Shown piece after piece: positions 17,728 through 26,263 of a DNA stretch of 64,000 nucleotides. A program made the position numbers and the translations under genes. How positions within the stretch are numbered: the first letter of the stretch is position 1; the number at the start of each line of letters is the position of its first letter. Source of the stretch: Anaerolineales bacterium. GTDB taxonomy: Bacteria > Chloroflexota > Anaerolineae > 4572-78 > J111. Under the pieces are notes generated by a model, which did no database searches, had not been told where the DNA came from, and saw nothing but the letters and a program-made list of their open reading frames with translations. The DNA lies in the NCBI GenBank assembly GCA_015075405.1, contig JABTUK010000004.1, positions 806,001 to 870,000 of the forward strand, given 5' to 3'.

Positions 17728-18230
17728 TTACGCTTTAGCTTTTTGATTGATACCAGTCTTAAGGAGACCGCCTTCGGCCAACGAGGTTAGTTTTTTGTCA
17801 GCCGCGCCCTCTTCGTCAAGCGTTTGCTGCAATAACTTTTCGGCATTTTTGTAGCCAAGTTCTTTAGCATAGGTGCGAACTGCACCATAGCCGGCCATTT
17901 CGTAATGCTCTACACGCTGCGCCGCAGCGATAAGCGCCGCATCCCTAACCATCGCATCGGCGGGCGTGGAAATAATTTCTTCCCCTTCTTCGATGAGACC
18001 AGCCATCGCCGGGCAGTGTTCCCCGGTGGGGCGAACCCCAACCTCATTAAAGACCTGCTCCAGCCGATGTAAGTGTTCCCGCGACTGCTCTAAGTGCTGC
18101 TGGAAGGCAGTCTTGAGCGCAGGTGAAGAAGCCGCGTTAGCCATTTTTGGCAGAGCCGTTATAACCCCGCATCGTATAAATCTTTCAGTTGGTCCACAAA
18201 CAAATCCTGTAATGAACTAAGAAACATCAT
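17728..18230 (-). pseudogene. DUF892 ferritin-like gene with a frameshift
   Basis: The 138-residue frame ending at 17728 matches the body of DUF892/YciE-YciF ferritin-like proteins (helical, with Glu and His metal ligands as in QHLEQSREHLHRLE and RVEHYEMAGYGAV). Its own ATG at 18144 has no ribosome binding site and lacks helix 1. The missing start is found just upstream in another frame: GAGGAGG then ATGATG at 18230, encoding MMFLSSLQDLFVDQLKDLYDA, the conserved family N terminus, which then hits a stop. Adding one G to the four-G run (CCCC at 18165-18168 on the plus strand) would rejoin both parts. It is either a real null allele, a phase-variable homopolymer or a sequencing error. Confidence 0.75.
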
Positions 18231-18414
18231 AAGCCTCCTCTACGATTAGGCCAAGCCAGTTGTGAACAGTTTAACCGTTTCGGCCCGTTTTATATTTACT
18301 GACCCTATCACTATACCATGCCGGCCCTTTTACGCCTACACTAACTTGGGCGATTTAGATGTTACCGATTTGGGCTATTTTAAACTTATAGAAACCCTGT
18401 TCGTTACCTTACAC

Positions 18415-18505
18415 CTTGAAAATTTCTCTTGCAAAGGCGCAAAGGACGCAAAGTTTTCAAGCTTGCTTTACTTTGCGTCTTGGCGACTTTGCCTGAACTT
18501 TGCTC
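18415..18505. repeat. CGCAAAG/CTTTGCGTCTTGGCG inverted repeat
   Basis: AAAGGCGCAAAGGACGCAAAG is followed by CTTTGCGTCTTGGCGACTTTG in inverse orientation. A relative with the same CTTTGCGTCTTGGCG arm lies at 26010-26118. Nothing else is recognised in 18245-18414. Confidence 0.65.
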
Positions 18506-18539
18506 ACCGAAAATAGTCAGGGGCAGAATGGTGAAGAAA

Positions 18540-20963
18540 TCACGAATGACTTAGGGTTGAGGTATCTTCGAGGGCCAAGGTGATGGCCTGCTCCAAAGGC
18601 ATGCGCTGGCCTTCGATCCAGGCTGCTGAGGCTGTAGCATCCCTCAGCCCGTGTTCAGTGGCTTTGAGGTAGAAAAGATCGGTGGTGTTAAAAGTTACAC
18701 CCAGCCTGTCGCGTAAAGCGGTGGCGGCCGACCATAAGGGAATAGCCCGGTTGGGTTGTCCCTGTTCGGCGGCCAGCACAGCTAGCTCTTGTAAACATTC
18801 GGCTATCTCCATTTGATTGCCCAGTTTGTCGAACCATTGCAAGGCTTCGCCAAAGCGCCTGGCGGCTAACGGCAAATCGCCCTGAAAGAAGGCTAAACGG
18901 CCCAGGGCATTAAGGCACATGGCGACACCCCGCCAATGGGGAACAGACTCAAGCAGCCGTAATCCTTCTTCCAGGTAGACGGCCGCCTCCTGATAATACC
19001 CATAATCCACGCGCAAGCGGCCGGCGCTGTAAAGCGAGAGACCAATCCTGGTAGGGTCTCCACCCCGGCGCAAGAGCGATAAACTTTCGGCGTAATAAGC
19101 TTTGGCTGGCTCAAAATCACCGCTAAACCAGGCGATGTCTCCCAGGGAATCCAGAGCATTCGCCAGTCCCGACTCATCGCCCAATTGCCGGAAGAGGGTG
19201 ACGCTCTCCTGCAAAATGCCGGCAGCCCGTGAGAGGTCGCCTAACTGCCACACCAGCCAGGCGAACATGCTCAGGGCGCACGCCCGGATGGCCGGCGCAA
19301 CCGAGTTACCCGCCGCCATGACGTGTTCTAACCAGCGATAACCCTCACGCAAATGGCCCCGTCCGTGCCAGTAGCGATCTAAAGCCGAAGCCAGTTGTAA
19401 TCCCTGTTCCACTCGTACGGGCGCTGCTCCCGGCGCAAATGACCAGGTCAATGCCGCCCGAATATTATCGTGCTCTTGCTCGATCAGGTTGTACCAGTCT
19501 GCCTGGTGAGGCCCCAAAAGCTGCGTTTCCGCTTCTTGGGCCAGGGTCACAAAGTAGGTCAGGTGGCGGCGGCAACTGTCCTCCTCCTGGCCAGAGCTTT
19601 TTAATTTGTCGTAAGCGTACTGCCGGATCAGTTCATGCAGGTTATAACGACCCGCCTCCAGCCGCTGCAAAAGCGAACGACTTTCCAACTTTGAGAGCAG
19701 CATCAATCCAGCCCCGGCCACCCGTTCGGCGGCTTCACGCCGGAATCCGCCGGCAAAAACGGACAACCGCTGTAATGTCTGTTGTTCATCCGGGGTAAGG
19801 AGCCGCCAGGAGTAATCAAAAGCAGCCCGCAAACTGCGATGTCGCTCCGGTACATCGCGGGCGGAGCTGGTTAAAAAATCCAGGTTAGATTCAATCTCTT
19901 GCGCAATTTCAACACAAGAGAGCAGGCGTACCCAGGCGGCGGCCAGCTCAATCCCCAAAGGCAGCCCTTCGAGCAAGCGGCAGAGGTGAGCCACCGCCAC
20001 CCGATCTTCCGGCGTCAGCGTAAAATTGGCCTTAACCCGTCTGGCCCGTTCCACAAACAGGGCAATGGCGCTGTAGCCTGACTCCTCCTCGGACTCATCG
20101 GCGGGCGGTACGGGCAAACCTGACACCTGAAAAACCCACTCCCCTTGCAAATTCAATCGCTCACGAGACGTGACCAAAAGTTTTACTCCGGGGGCCTGGC
20201 TCAAAATCTCAATCAGTAAATCCAGCCCGGTCTCGCTAACCTGGGTCGGGTTGGGCAAGAGTTGTTCAAAGTTGTCCAGCGTTAGCAGCAGCGACTTCGT
20301 ACGCAGGTAGTGAAGCAGTTGGCTCTGCGGGTCGGCCAGGCCGGAAAAAGTCAAGCCAATTGCATGGGCAATCGCCGGGGCAATAAACTCGGCGGCGCTA
20401 ACCGGGGCCAGGGAAACAAAATAAGCGCCATCGGCCAGGTGTTGGCGCTGTTGGGCGGCCGTTTCCAGGGCCAGCCGCGTTTTGCCGATGCCGCCGGGGC
20501 CAATCAGGGTCAACAGCCGGCAGTCAGGCTGGCCCAAAAGTTGAGCTAAAGCCGCTAATTCACGCTCTCGGCCAATCAGTGGGGTGGGCGGGGTGGGCAG
20601 GTTGAAGGTTGTGTGTTGGAAAGTTGGAAGGTTGGAGGTTGGAGGGGGGGGTGAGTTGACTGAGCGAGGCGGTGGGGAATCAACGTTCAACGTTCCAACA
20701 TTCAACGGTTTAACGTTTTGCAGATGGCTAATATTCAGGTCGGCGCGGGCTACTTTGAGAAAGGTGGGCCGGTCTTCCGGGGCAATCTCCAGGCAGCCGG
20801 CCAGAAGTTCGGCCAACTGTTGCGAGGGACGGCGTTCATCATCTTCAATTTTGCGAATGGCCGAAACCGAGCAGCCGGCGCACCCGGCCAGCGCCTCGCG
20901 GGTCAAATCTAGGGTGCGGCGGCGCTGTCGCAGCCACAGGCCAAAGGAGGAAGGAGGCTCCAT
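18540..20963 (-). CDS. XRE-HTH / NB-ARC / TPR transcriptional regulator
   Basis: An 807-residue STAND-type regulator. Residues about 8-62 form an XRE helix-turn-helix (LRQRRRTLDLTREALAGCAG). A low-complexity linker (about 78-125) is followed by an NB-ARC-like ATPase that starts LIGRERELAAL, with Walker A GPGGIGKTR at about 157-165 and Walker B LLLTLDNFEQLL. The C terminus consists of TPR helices. Such proteins are abundant in Chloroflexota and are thought to act as ATP-switched signal receptors, but no ligand is known. It starts with ATG at 20963 and is divergent from the two-component genes. Repeat-like DNA is translated in the linker (20604-20718), which is unusual. Confidence 0.85.
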   Translation of the reverse strand: MEPPSSFGLWLRQRRRTLDLTREALAGCAGCSVSAIRKIEDDERRPSQQLAELLAGCLEIAPEDRPTFLKVARADLNISHLQNVKPLNVGTLNVDSPPPRSVNSPPPPTSNLPTFQHTTFNLPTPPTPLIGRERELAALAQLLGQPDCRLLTLIGPGGIGKTRLALETAAQQRQHLADGAYFVSLAPVSAAEFIAPAIAHAIGLTFSGLADPQSQLLHYLRTKSLLLTLDNFEQLLPNPTQVSETGLDLLIEILSQAPGVKLLVTSRERLNLQGEWVFQVSGLPVPPADESEEESGYSAIALFVERARRVKANFTLTPEDRVAVAHLCRLLEGLPLGIELAAAWVRLLSCVEIAQEIESNLDFLTSSARDVPERHRSLRAAFDYSWRLLTPDEQQTLQRLSVFAGGFRREAAERVAGAGLMLLSKLESRSLLQRLEAGRYNLHELIRQYAYDKLKSSGQEEDSCRRHLTYFVTLAQEAETQLLGPHQADWYNLIEQEHDNIRAALTWSFAPGAAPVRVEQGLQLASALDRYWHGRGHLREGYRWLEHVMAAGNSVAPAIRACALSMFAWLVWQLGDLSRAAGILQESVTLFRQLGDESGLANALDSLGDIAWFSGDFEPAKAYYAESLSLLRRGGDPTRIGLSLYSAGRLRVDYGYYQEAAVYLEEGLRLLESVPHWRGVAMCLNALGRLAFFQGDLPLAARRFGEALQWFDKLGNQMEIAECLQELAVLAAEQGQPNRAIPLWSAATALRDRLGVTFNTTDLFYLKATEHGLRDATASAAWIEGQRMPLEQAITLALEDTSTLSHS
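20604..20718. repeat. Repeat units inside the regulator linker
   Basis: GTTGGAAGGTTGGAGG-type octamers and CAACGTTCAACGTTCC-type heptamers lie inside the coding sequence and encode the Pro/Asn/Thr-rich linker. AACGTTCAACG-type units also occur between genes at 32484-32510 and 60876-60912. Confidence 0.55.
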
Positions 20964-21059
20964 ATCTGAAAAAACTGCTCCTCAAACCAAACTAAAAATA
21001 CTCGATAGAGCTATTTTGTGCTAAAATCCTATCAGACACTCGCAAATCAGGCAATTGGA

Positions 21060-21755
21060 ATGACCAAACATATTTTGCTGGTAGATGACGATGCTTTGCT
21101 GCGGCGCAGCCTGGCCTTTAACCTGGAGCAGGCTGGCTACCGTCCCAGCACGGCGGCCAACGCTGAAGACGCTCTCAGTTTGGCCCGACGTGACCCACCC
21201 GATTTAATTCTGCTGGATATTGGCCTACCGGGGATGGATGGTCTCGATGCGCTGCGTAATTTTCAACAGCAGGCGGCGACGCCGATTATTTTTGTCAGCG
21301 CTCGCCGCCGCGAAGTAGACCAGGCTTTGGGCCTAGAATTGGGCGCAGACGATTACGTTACCAAACCGTTTGACCTGAATGTGCTGCTGGCCCGGATCAA
21401 AGCTGTTCTGCGCCGGGCCGAACGCTCGGCGCAGCCACCCGCAGAGCCAGCCCTGCTGCAAGTTGGCGACCTGATGATTGATCCGGCTGCCCATATTGTC
21501 ACCCTGGCCGGCCAGCCGGTTGATTTATCCCCCCGGGAATTTGCCCTGCTCCATGCCCTGGCGCTGTCCGCCGGGCGGGTGGTCTCTACAGATGAGTTGC
21601 TGGCTCGTGTGTGGGGGGCTGAGTACAGCGGCGAGATGCAGGCGGTCTACGTTCACATTCGCTGGCTGCGGGAAAAGTTGGAAGCAGACCCCCAGCATCC
21701 CCGCCGGATTGTTACCGTGCGAGGAATCGGTTACAAATTAGAGCCACAAAAATGA
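21060..21755 (+). CDS. OmpR/PhoB-family response regulator
   Basis: A receiver domain (acidic pocket Asp9-Asp11, phospho-acceptor about Asp53 in ILLDIGLPG, conserved Lys102 in YVTKPFD) and a winged-helix DNA-binding domain (about 128-228, ending TVRGIGYKL) make a 231-residue regulator. I prefer ATG 21060, where the receiver begins exactly at family position; a GTG at 21018 would add an unmatched leader. The kinase gene overlaps its stop by 4 bp. OmpR-type regulators bind direct repeats with an 11-bp period, and three promoters nearby carry exactly such arrays, so this protein is the natural candidate to bind them (inferred). Confidence 0.9.
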   Translation: MTKHILLVDDDALLRRSLAFNLEQAGYRPSTAANAEDALSLARRDPPDLILLDIGLPGMDGLDALRNFQQQAATPIIFVSARRREVDQALGLELGADDYVTKPFDLNVLLARIKAVLRRAERSAQPPAEPALLQVGDLMIDPAAHIVTLAGQPVDLSPREFALLHALALSAGRVVSTDELLARVWGAEYSGEMQAVYVHIRWLREKLEADPQHPRRIVTVRGIGYKLEPQK

Positions 21756-23179
21756 TGCGCAGCCTGCGGACCCGCCTCATTTTGAGCCATGTTTTGCCTC
21801 TACTGGTGATTGTGCCGCTGGTTGGCGTTGCCCTGGTCTATGTGCTGGAAACACAAGTATTGCTGGCCAATCTGTCTGAAGAATTGACTCGCCAGGCCAC
21901 CTTGACCGCTGACCTGGCCGGTGATCACCCTGATATCTGGCAAAACAGCGACAGTGCTCGTTCATTTGTAACCCGCTTTAGCGCTCATCACCAATCTCAG
22001 GTGATGCTGTTAGACCCCGCCGGTAAATTATTAGCCTCCAGCAATAGCGATGACCAGGAGCGCCTGGGCCAGACGTTAGAACTGACCCATTTAACCCAGG
22101 TTTTGGCCGGTCAAAACAGCGTGCGAATCAACTACAGCCAAAACAGTCAGGTCGAAATTGCCGAAGTATTGGCCCCGGTCGTCGGCCCCAATCAAAAAGT
22201 TGTGGGTATTGTCCGGCTGACTCATCAATTAGCCAATGTGTTTGAACAATTTTTACGCCTGCGCTATTTGATTGCCGGGGTGTTGGTGATTGAGCTGTTG
22301 CTGGGGGCACTGGTCGGTCTGATTCTGGCCCTTGACCTGGAAAACTCGTTACGCCACGTGACCGGAGCGATCCTGGGGGTAGCCTACGGACGAGAATTAG
22401 CCACTTTACCGGAGCAAGGACCGGAGGAGATTCGCCAATTGCTGCGGGCCTTCAATATCCTGAGCGAGCGGCTGCGCATGCTTGAAGAAGCGCGCCGGCG
22501 TTTGCTGGCTAACCTGGTCCACGAAGTTGGGCGACCAATGGGTGCGTTGCAATCGGCCATCCAGGCGCTGCTTAACGGGGCTGACCGGGACGAGGCATTT
22601 CGCCGGGAATTGTTGGTGGGTATGGAGGCCGAAGTGGAACGGATGCATCCTCTGCTCAACAATCTAACCGAACTGCACGACCGGATTCTCGGCGCCCTTG
22701 AACTTACTTATCGTTCTACTACCTTGAGCGAGTGGCTGCCCCCCACTATCGCTCCCTGGCGGGAAGCCGCGCAGGCCAAAGGGTTGCGCTGGCAGGCGGC
22801 TATCCCTTCATCGTTGCCTGTTTTGGAGGTTGACCCGGATCGGCTGGCCCAGGTGATCGGTAATCTATTGAGCAATGCCATCAAATATACTCCGCCAGGC
22901 GGGGCCGTCTCATTTGAGGCCGGTTTGGAGAATGACAGGGTTTGGTTGCGGGTCTGCGATACCGGCCCTGGTATCATCGAAGAAGAACAGCAGCGAATTT
23001 TTGAGCCGTTTTATCGCAGCCAGCCCAACCGGCGTTTTCCTCAAGGCATGGGCTTGGGGTTGACGATCGCTCAAGATTTGATCATTGCTCACGGGGGCAA
23101 GTTAGAGGTAGACAGCCGGCCTGGTCAGGGGAGTCGCTTCACTGTCTGGCTGCCAAAATCACGTGCGATAGAGCCATAG
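21752..23179 (+). CDS. Membrane sensor histidine kinase
   Basis: The partner kinase, 475 residues. Two membrane segments (about 10-32 and 172-195) enclose an extracytoplasmic sensor of about 135 residues; a HAMP linker follows (about 196-245). The dimerisation helix carries the phospho-accepting His about 257 in LANLVHEVGRPMGAL, a variant of the usual HELRTPL. The ATPase domain has the N box (QVIGNLLSNAIKYTP), G1 (DTGPGI) and G2 (GMGLGLTIA). Translation is coupled to the regulator by the ATGA overlap. The sensor sequence matches no ligand family I recognise, but an envelope signal is likely given the neighbouring HtrA and TatA genes. Confidence 0.9.
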   Translation: MMRSLRTRLILSHVLPLLVIVPLVGVALVYVLETQVLLANLSEELTRQATLTADLAGDHPDIWQNSDSARSFVTRFSAHHQSQVMLLDPAGKLLASSNSDDQERLGQTLELTHLTQVLAGQNSVRINYSQNSQVEIAEVLAPVVGPNQKVVGIVRLTHQLANVFEQFLRLRYLIAGVLVIELLLGALVGLILALDLENSLRHVTGAILGVAYGRELATLPEQGPEEIRQLLRAFNILSERLRMLEEARRRLLANLVHEVGRPMGALQSAIQALLNGADRDEAFRRELLVGMEAEVERMHPLLNNLTELHDRILGALELTYRSTTLSEWLPPTIAPWREAAQAKGLRWQAAIPSSLPVLEVDPDRLAQVIGNLLSNAIKYTPPGGAVSFEAGLENDRVWLRVCDTGPGIIEEEQQRIFEPFYRSQPNRRFPQGMGLGLTIAQDLIIAHGGKLEVDSRPGQGSRFTVWLPKSRAIEP

Positions 23180-23188
23180 ATTTTATCT

Positions 23189-23374
23189 TTATTCTGTATA
23201 ATCCGGGCCGTGCTCAGCCGCGTCTTTCTCTGTTTGCCCGCCTTTCACAGCCCGGCTAAATTCGCGCACAGCCTGGCCCAGGGCAGTTCCGGCCCCGGCC
23301 AACCGCCCCGGCCCGAAAATAATCAAGACAATGACTAAAATAATAAGCCATTCCGGCAAGCCAATTTCAGGCAT
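23189..23374 (-). CDS. tatA: TatA/E-type translocase subunit
   Basis: A 61-residue TatA-like protein: a short N terminus, one membrane helix (about 9-22), the FGPGRL hinge and an amphipathic helix (GTALGQAVREFSRAVKGG), then an acidic tail. TatA oligomers form the pore through which folded twin-arginine substrates cross the membrane. No tatC is in the window, so it must work with a partner elsewhere or act as an accessory copy. It follows the HtrA gene after 61 bp that contain a GC-rich hairpin (GGGGCAGCC / GCCGCCCC) and TTTT, which could lower its expression. Confidence 0.85.
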   Translation of the reverse strand: MPEIGLPEWLIILVIVLIIFGPGRLAGAGTALGQAVREFSRAVKGGQTEKDAAEHGPDYTE

Positions 23375-23435
23375 CTTCTGCTCCTGGCAGCAAAAGGGGG
23401 CGGCTGCAAGGCTGCCCCGGATTAAATTTATAGGA

Positions 23436-25112
23436 TTATGAAACCGGCGTCGCTGGCTGTTTGGCCAGGGTGATGGTTACCTCTACCGACTTGCTCTCGC
23501 GCAGCACAGTTAGGGTTACTTTCTGCCCCGGCTCGGACTGCCGGATAAACTTCTGCAAATCGGTCATGGTTTTCACCGGCTGTCCATCCACGGCGGTGAT
23601 AATGTCGCCGCCCAGATTGATCGGTTCACCGCCGATGGTGGTCGGTTTGTAGCTGCCGCGCAGGCCGGCTTCATCCGCCGGGCTGTTAACTTCTACTTGC
23701 TCCACCAGCACACCTTTTTGATCAGCCGGAAGATCCAGCTTTTCGGCAATAGCGGGCGAAAGATTCAACCCCTGAATGCCCAGCCAAACTCCGCCTTTGA
23801 CCTCCGGCTTGGACTGGCCGCGCTGGGTGTCTGCTGTAGGTCGCGCGGCCAGGGTGGCGCTGACTGTTTCCTCTTTGCCGTCACGCCAGACTGTCAGCTT
23901 AACCGTCTGGCCAATCTCAGTTGAACCGGCCAGGTAGGCTACCAGATCATCAAAATCTTGCACCGGCTGGCCGTTGATCGCCGTAACCACATCACCACCG
24001 ACCCGTACCGGCTGGCCTTCGATTTGCACCTCTCGGTCGCTGCCGCGCAAACCGGCCTGGTCCGCCGGGCTGCCCGGGGTGACGTCAATCACCAGAGCGC
24101 CCCGTTGTGCTGCTTTGAGGTCCATTGCTTGAGCCAAATCCGGATTCAACGAAGTTCCGCTCAGGCCCAGCCAGGGATGCTCGTATTTACCCGACTTGAT
24201 CAGCTCAGGCACAACCTTCTGGACAATGTTGGCCGGAATGGCAAAGCCAATCCCGGCATTGGCCCGCACCGGCGACTCGATAGCTGCTGTGACTCCGATC
24301 ACCTGCCCTTGATCATTGACCAAGACGCCGCCGGAGTTGCCGGGGTTGATGGGGGCATCGGTCTGGATGATATCGGGGATGGTGTAGCTGGGCGCGGGGG
24401 CCAAGCTCTGCGCATCGCTCGAACCTACCGGCAACTGCCGCCCCAGGGCGCTGACAATGCCAACGGTCATGGTATTTTCCAGGGTGAAAGGATTGCCAAT
24501 GGCTACGGCCAACTGCCCGACTTTAACCTGGCTGGAGTCGGTTACTTCAACCGGTTGCAAACGCTCGGCCGGGACATCTACTTTAAGCACGGCCAGGTCG
24601 CTGTCGGGGTCGGTCCCCACCGCTTCGGCTTCGGCGCTACTGCCATCGGCAAACGTGACCCGGATTTTATCGGCGCCATCCACCACATGGTTATTCGTTA
24701 CAATATGACCTTCCTTGTCCCACACAAAGCCGGAGCCGGCCCCGTGACGATATTGTTCCTGGGGCAACTGCTGCTGTGGAAAACCCGGATTTTGGGGGTC
24801 GCCAAAGAAGAAAGGAAAGGCGGGAAAACCGGGCATCTGGGTTAGGGGGATGTCGCTAGCCTTCTGGCTCACCTGGATGCTGACCACCGCGGGGTTAACT
24901 TTGGTGTAGATATTTTCCAACGCGCCTTCCACAGCGGCAACAGCCTCGACCGAAGCCGGGGCAGAGACGGCGATGGGCTTGGCCTGGTTTGATTTCAACA
25001 AAGTCAATGGCGTTGATTCCAGCGATACCAGGGGCGCACCGCTGCACCCCGACAAGGCCAATGTAGCCAGCAATGAAGGAATGATAATTAAGTTTGTTCT
25101 CTTGTTCCACAT
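23436..25112 (-). CDS. HtrA/DegP-like serine protease with two PDZ domains
   Basis: A 558-residue envelope protease. The signal peptide ends in a lipobox-like LSGC (Cys about 23), so it is probably a lipoprotein. The trypsin-fold domain has the triad at about His142 (NNHVVDGAD), Asp172 (DPDSDLAVLKV) and Ser260 (NPGNSGG). A Phe/Gly/Pro/Gln-rich loop precedes it. Two PDZ domains follow (about 310-415 and 430-550), each ending in a DVVTAINGQPVQ-like motif. HtrA proteins degrade or refold misfolded envelope proteins and are classic targets of stress-sensing two-component systems. It is second in a minus-strand group driven by the box array at 25424-25491. Confidence 0.92.
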   Translation of the reverse strand: MWNKRTNLIIIPSLLATLALSGCSGAPLVSLESTPLTLLKSNQAKPIAVSAPASVEAVAAVEGALENIYTKVNPAVVSIQVSQKASDIPLTQMPGFPAFPFFFGDPQNPGFPQQQLPQEQYRHGAGSGFVWDKEGHIVTNNHVVDGADKIRVTFADGSSAEAEAVGTDPDSDLAVLKVDVPAERLQPVEVTDSSQVKVGQLAVAIGNPFTLENTMTVGIVSALGRQLPVGSSDAQSLAPAPSYTIPDIIQTDAPINPGNSGGVLVNDQGQVIGVTAAIESPVRANAGIGFAIPANIVQKVVPELIKSGKYEHPWLGLSGTSLNPDLAQAMDLKAAQRGALVIDVTPGSPADQAGLRGSDREVQIEGQPVRVGGDVVTAINGQPVQDFDDLVAYLAGSTEIGQTVKLTVWRDGKEETVSATLAARPTADTQRGQSKPEVKGGVWLGIQGLNLSPAIAEKLDLPADQKGVLVEQVEVNSPADEAGLRGSYKPTTIGGEPINLGGDIITAVDGQPVKTMTDLQKFIRQSEPGQKVTLTVLRESKSVEVTITLAKQPATPVS

Positions 25113-25142
25113 AGTAAACCTCTTTAGTTTAGATAATGATTA

Positions 25143-25373
25143 TTATTGCACCAGCAGAAATATCTCCAGGGCAAATGCTACAAAAATACCCAACGAAAAG
25201 ATGGCTAACAGCAGCAGGCCCAAACGCAGGTAGTCGGGGGTCTCAAAGAAATCGCGGATACTGGTCTGCCGCTGGCTGAGTAAAAGTCCCCAGGCCAGCA
25301 ACCCGAACAGCAGCCCGGTCATAATGATGAGAAGCAGCGGCGCTGCTTGTAGAGAGGGCATAATGCCTTCCAT
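25143..25373 (-). CDS. Small two-helix membrane protein
   Basis: A 76-residue protein with two membrane segments (about 10-28 and 52-74) joined by a charged loop containing RQTSIRDFFETPDYLRLG. No family is recognised. It is the first gene behind the CTTAA-box promoter and lies 30 bp before the HtrA gene, so it is likely part of the same envelope stress response. The start could be the ATG at 25373 or the one four codons later, which has AAGG just upstream. Confidence 0.65.
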   Translation of the reverse strand: MEGIMPSLQAAPLLLIIMTGLLFGLLAWGLLLSQRQTSIRDFFETPDYLRLGLLLLAIFSLGIFVAFALEIFLLVQ

Positions 25374-25423
25374 TTCTTTGCATTAGGCGGCCCGTTTGAG
25401 CTGCGCCAACTTTCTATATCAAC

Positions 25424-25491
25424 AGCATATCATATCGAACGCCTGCTTGTCTTTAAGGTCAGCTTATCTCAACCTTAAGCCAACCTTAAAT
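25424..25491 (-). promoter_or_regulatory. Four 11-bp response-regulator boxes and -10 element (small membrane protein/HtrA/TatA)
   Basis: Read on the minus strand, the boxes are ATTTAAGGTTG (25481-25491), GCTTAAGGTTG (25470-25480), AGATAAGCTGA (25459-25469) and CCTTAAAGACA (25448-25458). Exactly 18 bp later is TATGCT (25424-25429). The end of the last box (AAGACA) sits where a -35 hexamer would be. Confidence 0.75.
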
Positions 25492-25494
25492 CAG

Positions 25495-25599
25495 TCTCAG
25501 TAGATCCAATTTTCCGAGGACGCGAAGCGGGCACGCCCACGTGCCGAACACCGCCGCACGTGGGCGTGCTGGCCCCTCAAATTTGGATCCACTGAGTCT
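25495..25599. repeat. ACTCAG/GGATCC palindromic element, copy 3
   Basis: Nearly the exact reverse complement of copy 1 (14805-14910), with only a few differences in about 105 bp, so it moved recently. It abuts the upstream side of the box array at 25448-25491. Confidence 0.8.
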
Positions 25600-25605
25600 A
25601 ATAAA

Positions 25606-25643
25606 AATGTAGGACAAGCTGTCCACTTGTCCTGCATTTTATT
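25606..25643. terminator. Hairpin with T-tracts on both sides
   Basis: AATGTAGGACAAG and CTTGTCCTGCATT pair with one mismatch, followed by TTTTATTT on the plus strand and TTTTTATT on the minus strand. It can terminate the DUF1003 remnant transcript. Confidence 0.6.
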
Positions 25644-25728
25644 TAGGGGAAGATTTATGTTGAAGCTGGCGTAGGTTAGGGGTGTGGCTCAGCCGAGCCG
25701 GGTGGCAGCCCCAGGTGAGACTGCCTGG

Positions 25729-25902
25729 TCACCAACTGCTAATGATTGACTGAATGATAATAAACTGCCAGGAACCAACCGTATTGGACACCCAGTCCGA
25801 AACCTGTTGGCCAAAAGTCAACCGTTCTTCGACCAACTCGTTGACATTTTCGACGGGTGGATGTTGGTGCAAGAACGGGGCTGGAAAATACAGTTTTTTC
25901 AT
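25729..25902 (-). pseudogene. DUF1003 membrane protein, truncated remnant
   Basis: A 57-residue reading frame starts at ATG 25902 behind AGGGGG and reads VNELVEERLTFGQQVSD, then TVGSWQFIIIQSIISSW, then stops. This is the beginning of the DUF1003 domain (conserved pattern D...A...GSW.FI........W), which normally continues for another 90-130 residues with two membrane helices. No continuation was found in any frame downstream. It is therefore a decayed gene, or a small peptide left by deletion. An overlapping plus-strand frame has no family resemblance. Confidence 0.6.
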
Positions 25903-25965
25903 CGCCGGTCCCCCTCTTGTGACAAATTTTTGGGTTTCATTTTACCCCATTTTGGACCGCAAAAA

Positions 25966-25993
25966 AGCCTGACCCCCAATGAGAGGTCAGGCT
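25966..25993 (-). terminator. Terminator downstream of the helical-repeat gene
   Basis: AGCCTGACC and GGTCAGGCT are perfect arms; on the minus strand TTTTTT follows. It lies about 270 bp after the stop of the 26264-28525 gene, beyond two repeat elements. Confidence 0.75.
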
Positions 25994-26009
25994 CAAAGTT
26001 AATTAGAGT

Positions 26010-26118
26010 TTATCGGAAATACAAATACCTCTCGCCAAGGCGCAAAGAACGCCAAGTTTTTAAGAGAAAAAACCTTTGCGACTTTGCGTCTTGGCGTGAA
26101 AAAAGTTATTTCCGATAA
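26010..26118. repeat. CGCAAAG inverted repeat with ATTTCCGATA ends
   Basis: TATCGGAAAT and ATTTCCGATA form outer arms, and CTCGCCAAGGCGCAAAG / CTTTGCGTCTTGGCG inner arms. It is related to 18415-18505. Confidence 0.65.
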
Positions 26119-26122
26119 TGTA

Positions 26123-26254
26123 TAGGTTTTTTCCAAGACTGCGCTTGGAAAAGAATGGCGAATGGGCGAATGGCGAATCAGAATCATCATTCGCCATTCG
26201 CCATTCGCAAAAAGGATCGACAATTTTTTGTCGCTGTGAATGCCTAAGTGCCTA
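26123..26254. repeat. Compound GGCGAAT hairpin element, copy 1
   Basis: Three stems in a row: TTTTCCAAG/CTTGGAAAA, a triple GGCGAAT heptamer stem with loop CAGAATCATC, and CGACAA/TTGTCG. Copy 2 at 42038-42155 is nearly identical but with two heptamers and the loop exactly reversed. Confidence 0.8.
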
Positions 26255-26263
26255 TTGAGTAAA

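Noticed and set aside
25681..25740. Possible riboswitch or structured RNA (GC-rich stems)
   Set aside because: Several short stems can be drawn, but no known riboswitch core was recognised and the stretch lies after the DUF1003 remnant, not before a gene.
25807..26118. Plus-strand 103-codon reading frame
   Set aside because: It is antisense to the DUF1003 remnant and runs through repeats; it has no ribosome binding site and no family resemblance.
26123..26254. Insertion sequence end
   Set aside because: No transposase, and the element consists entirely of hairpins; it is treated as a small repeat instead.
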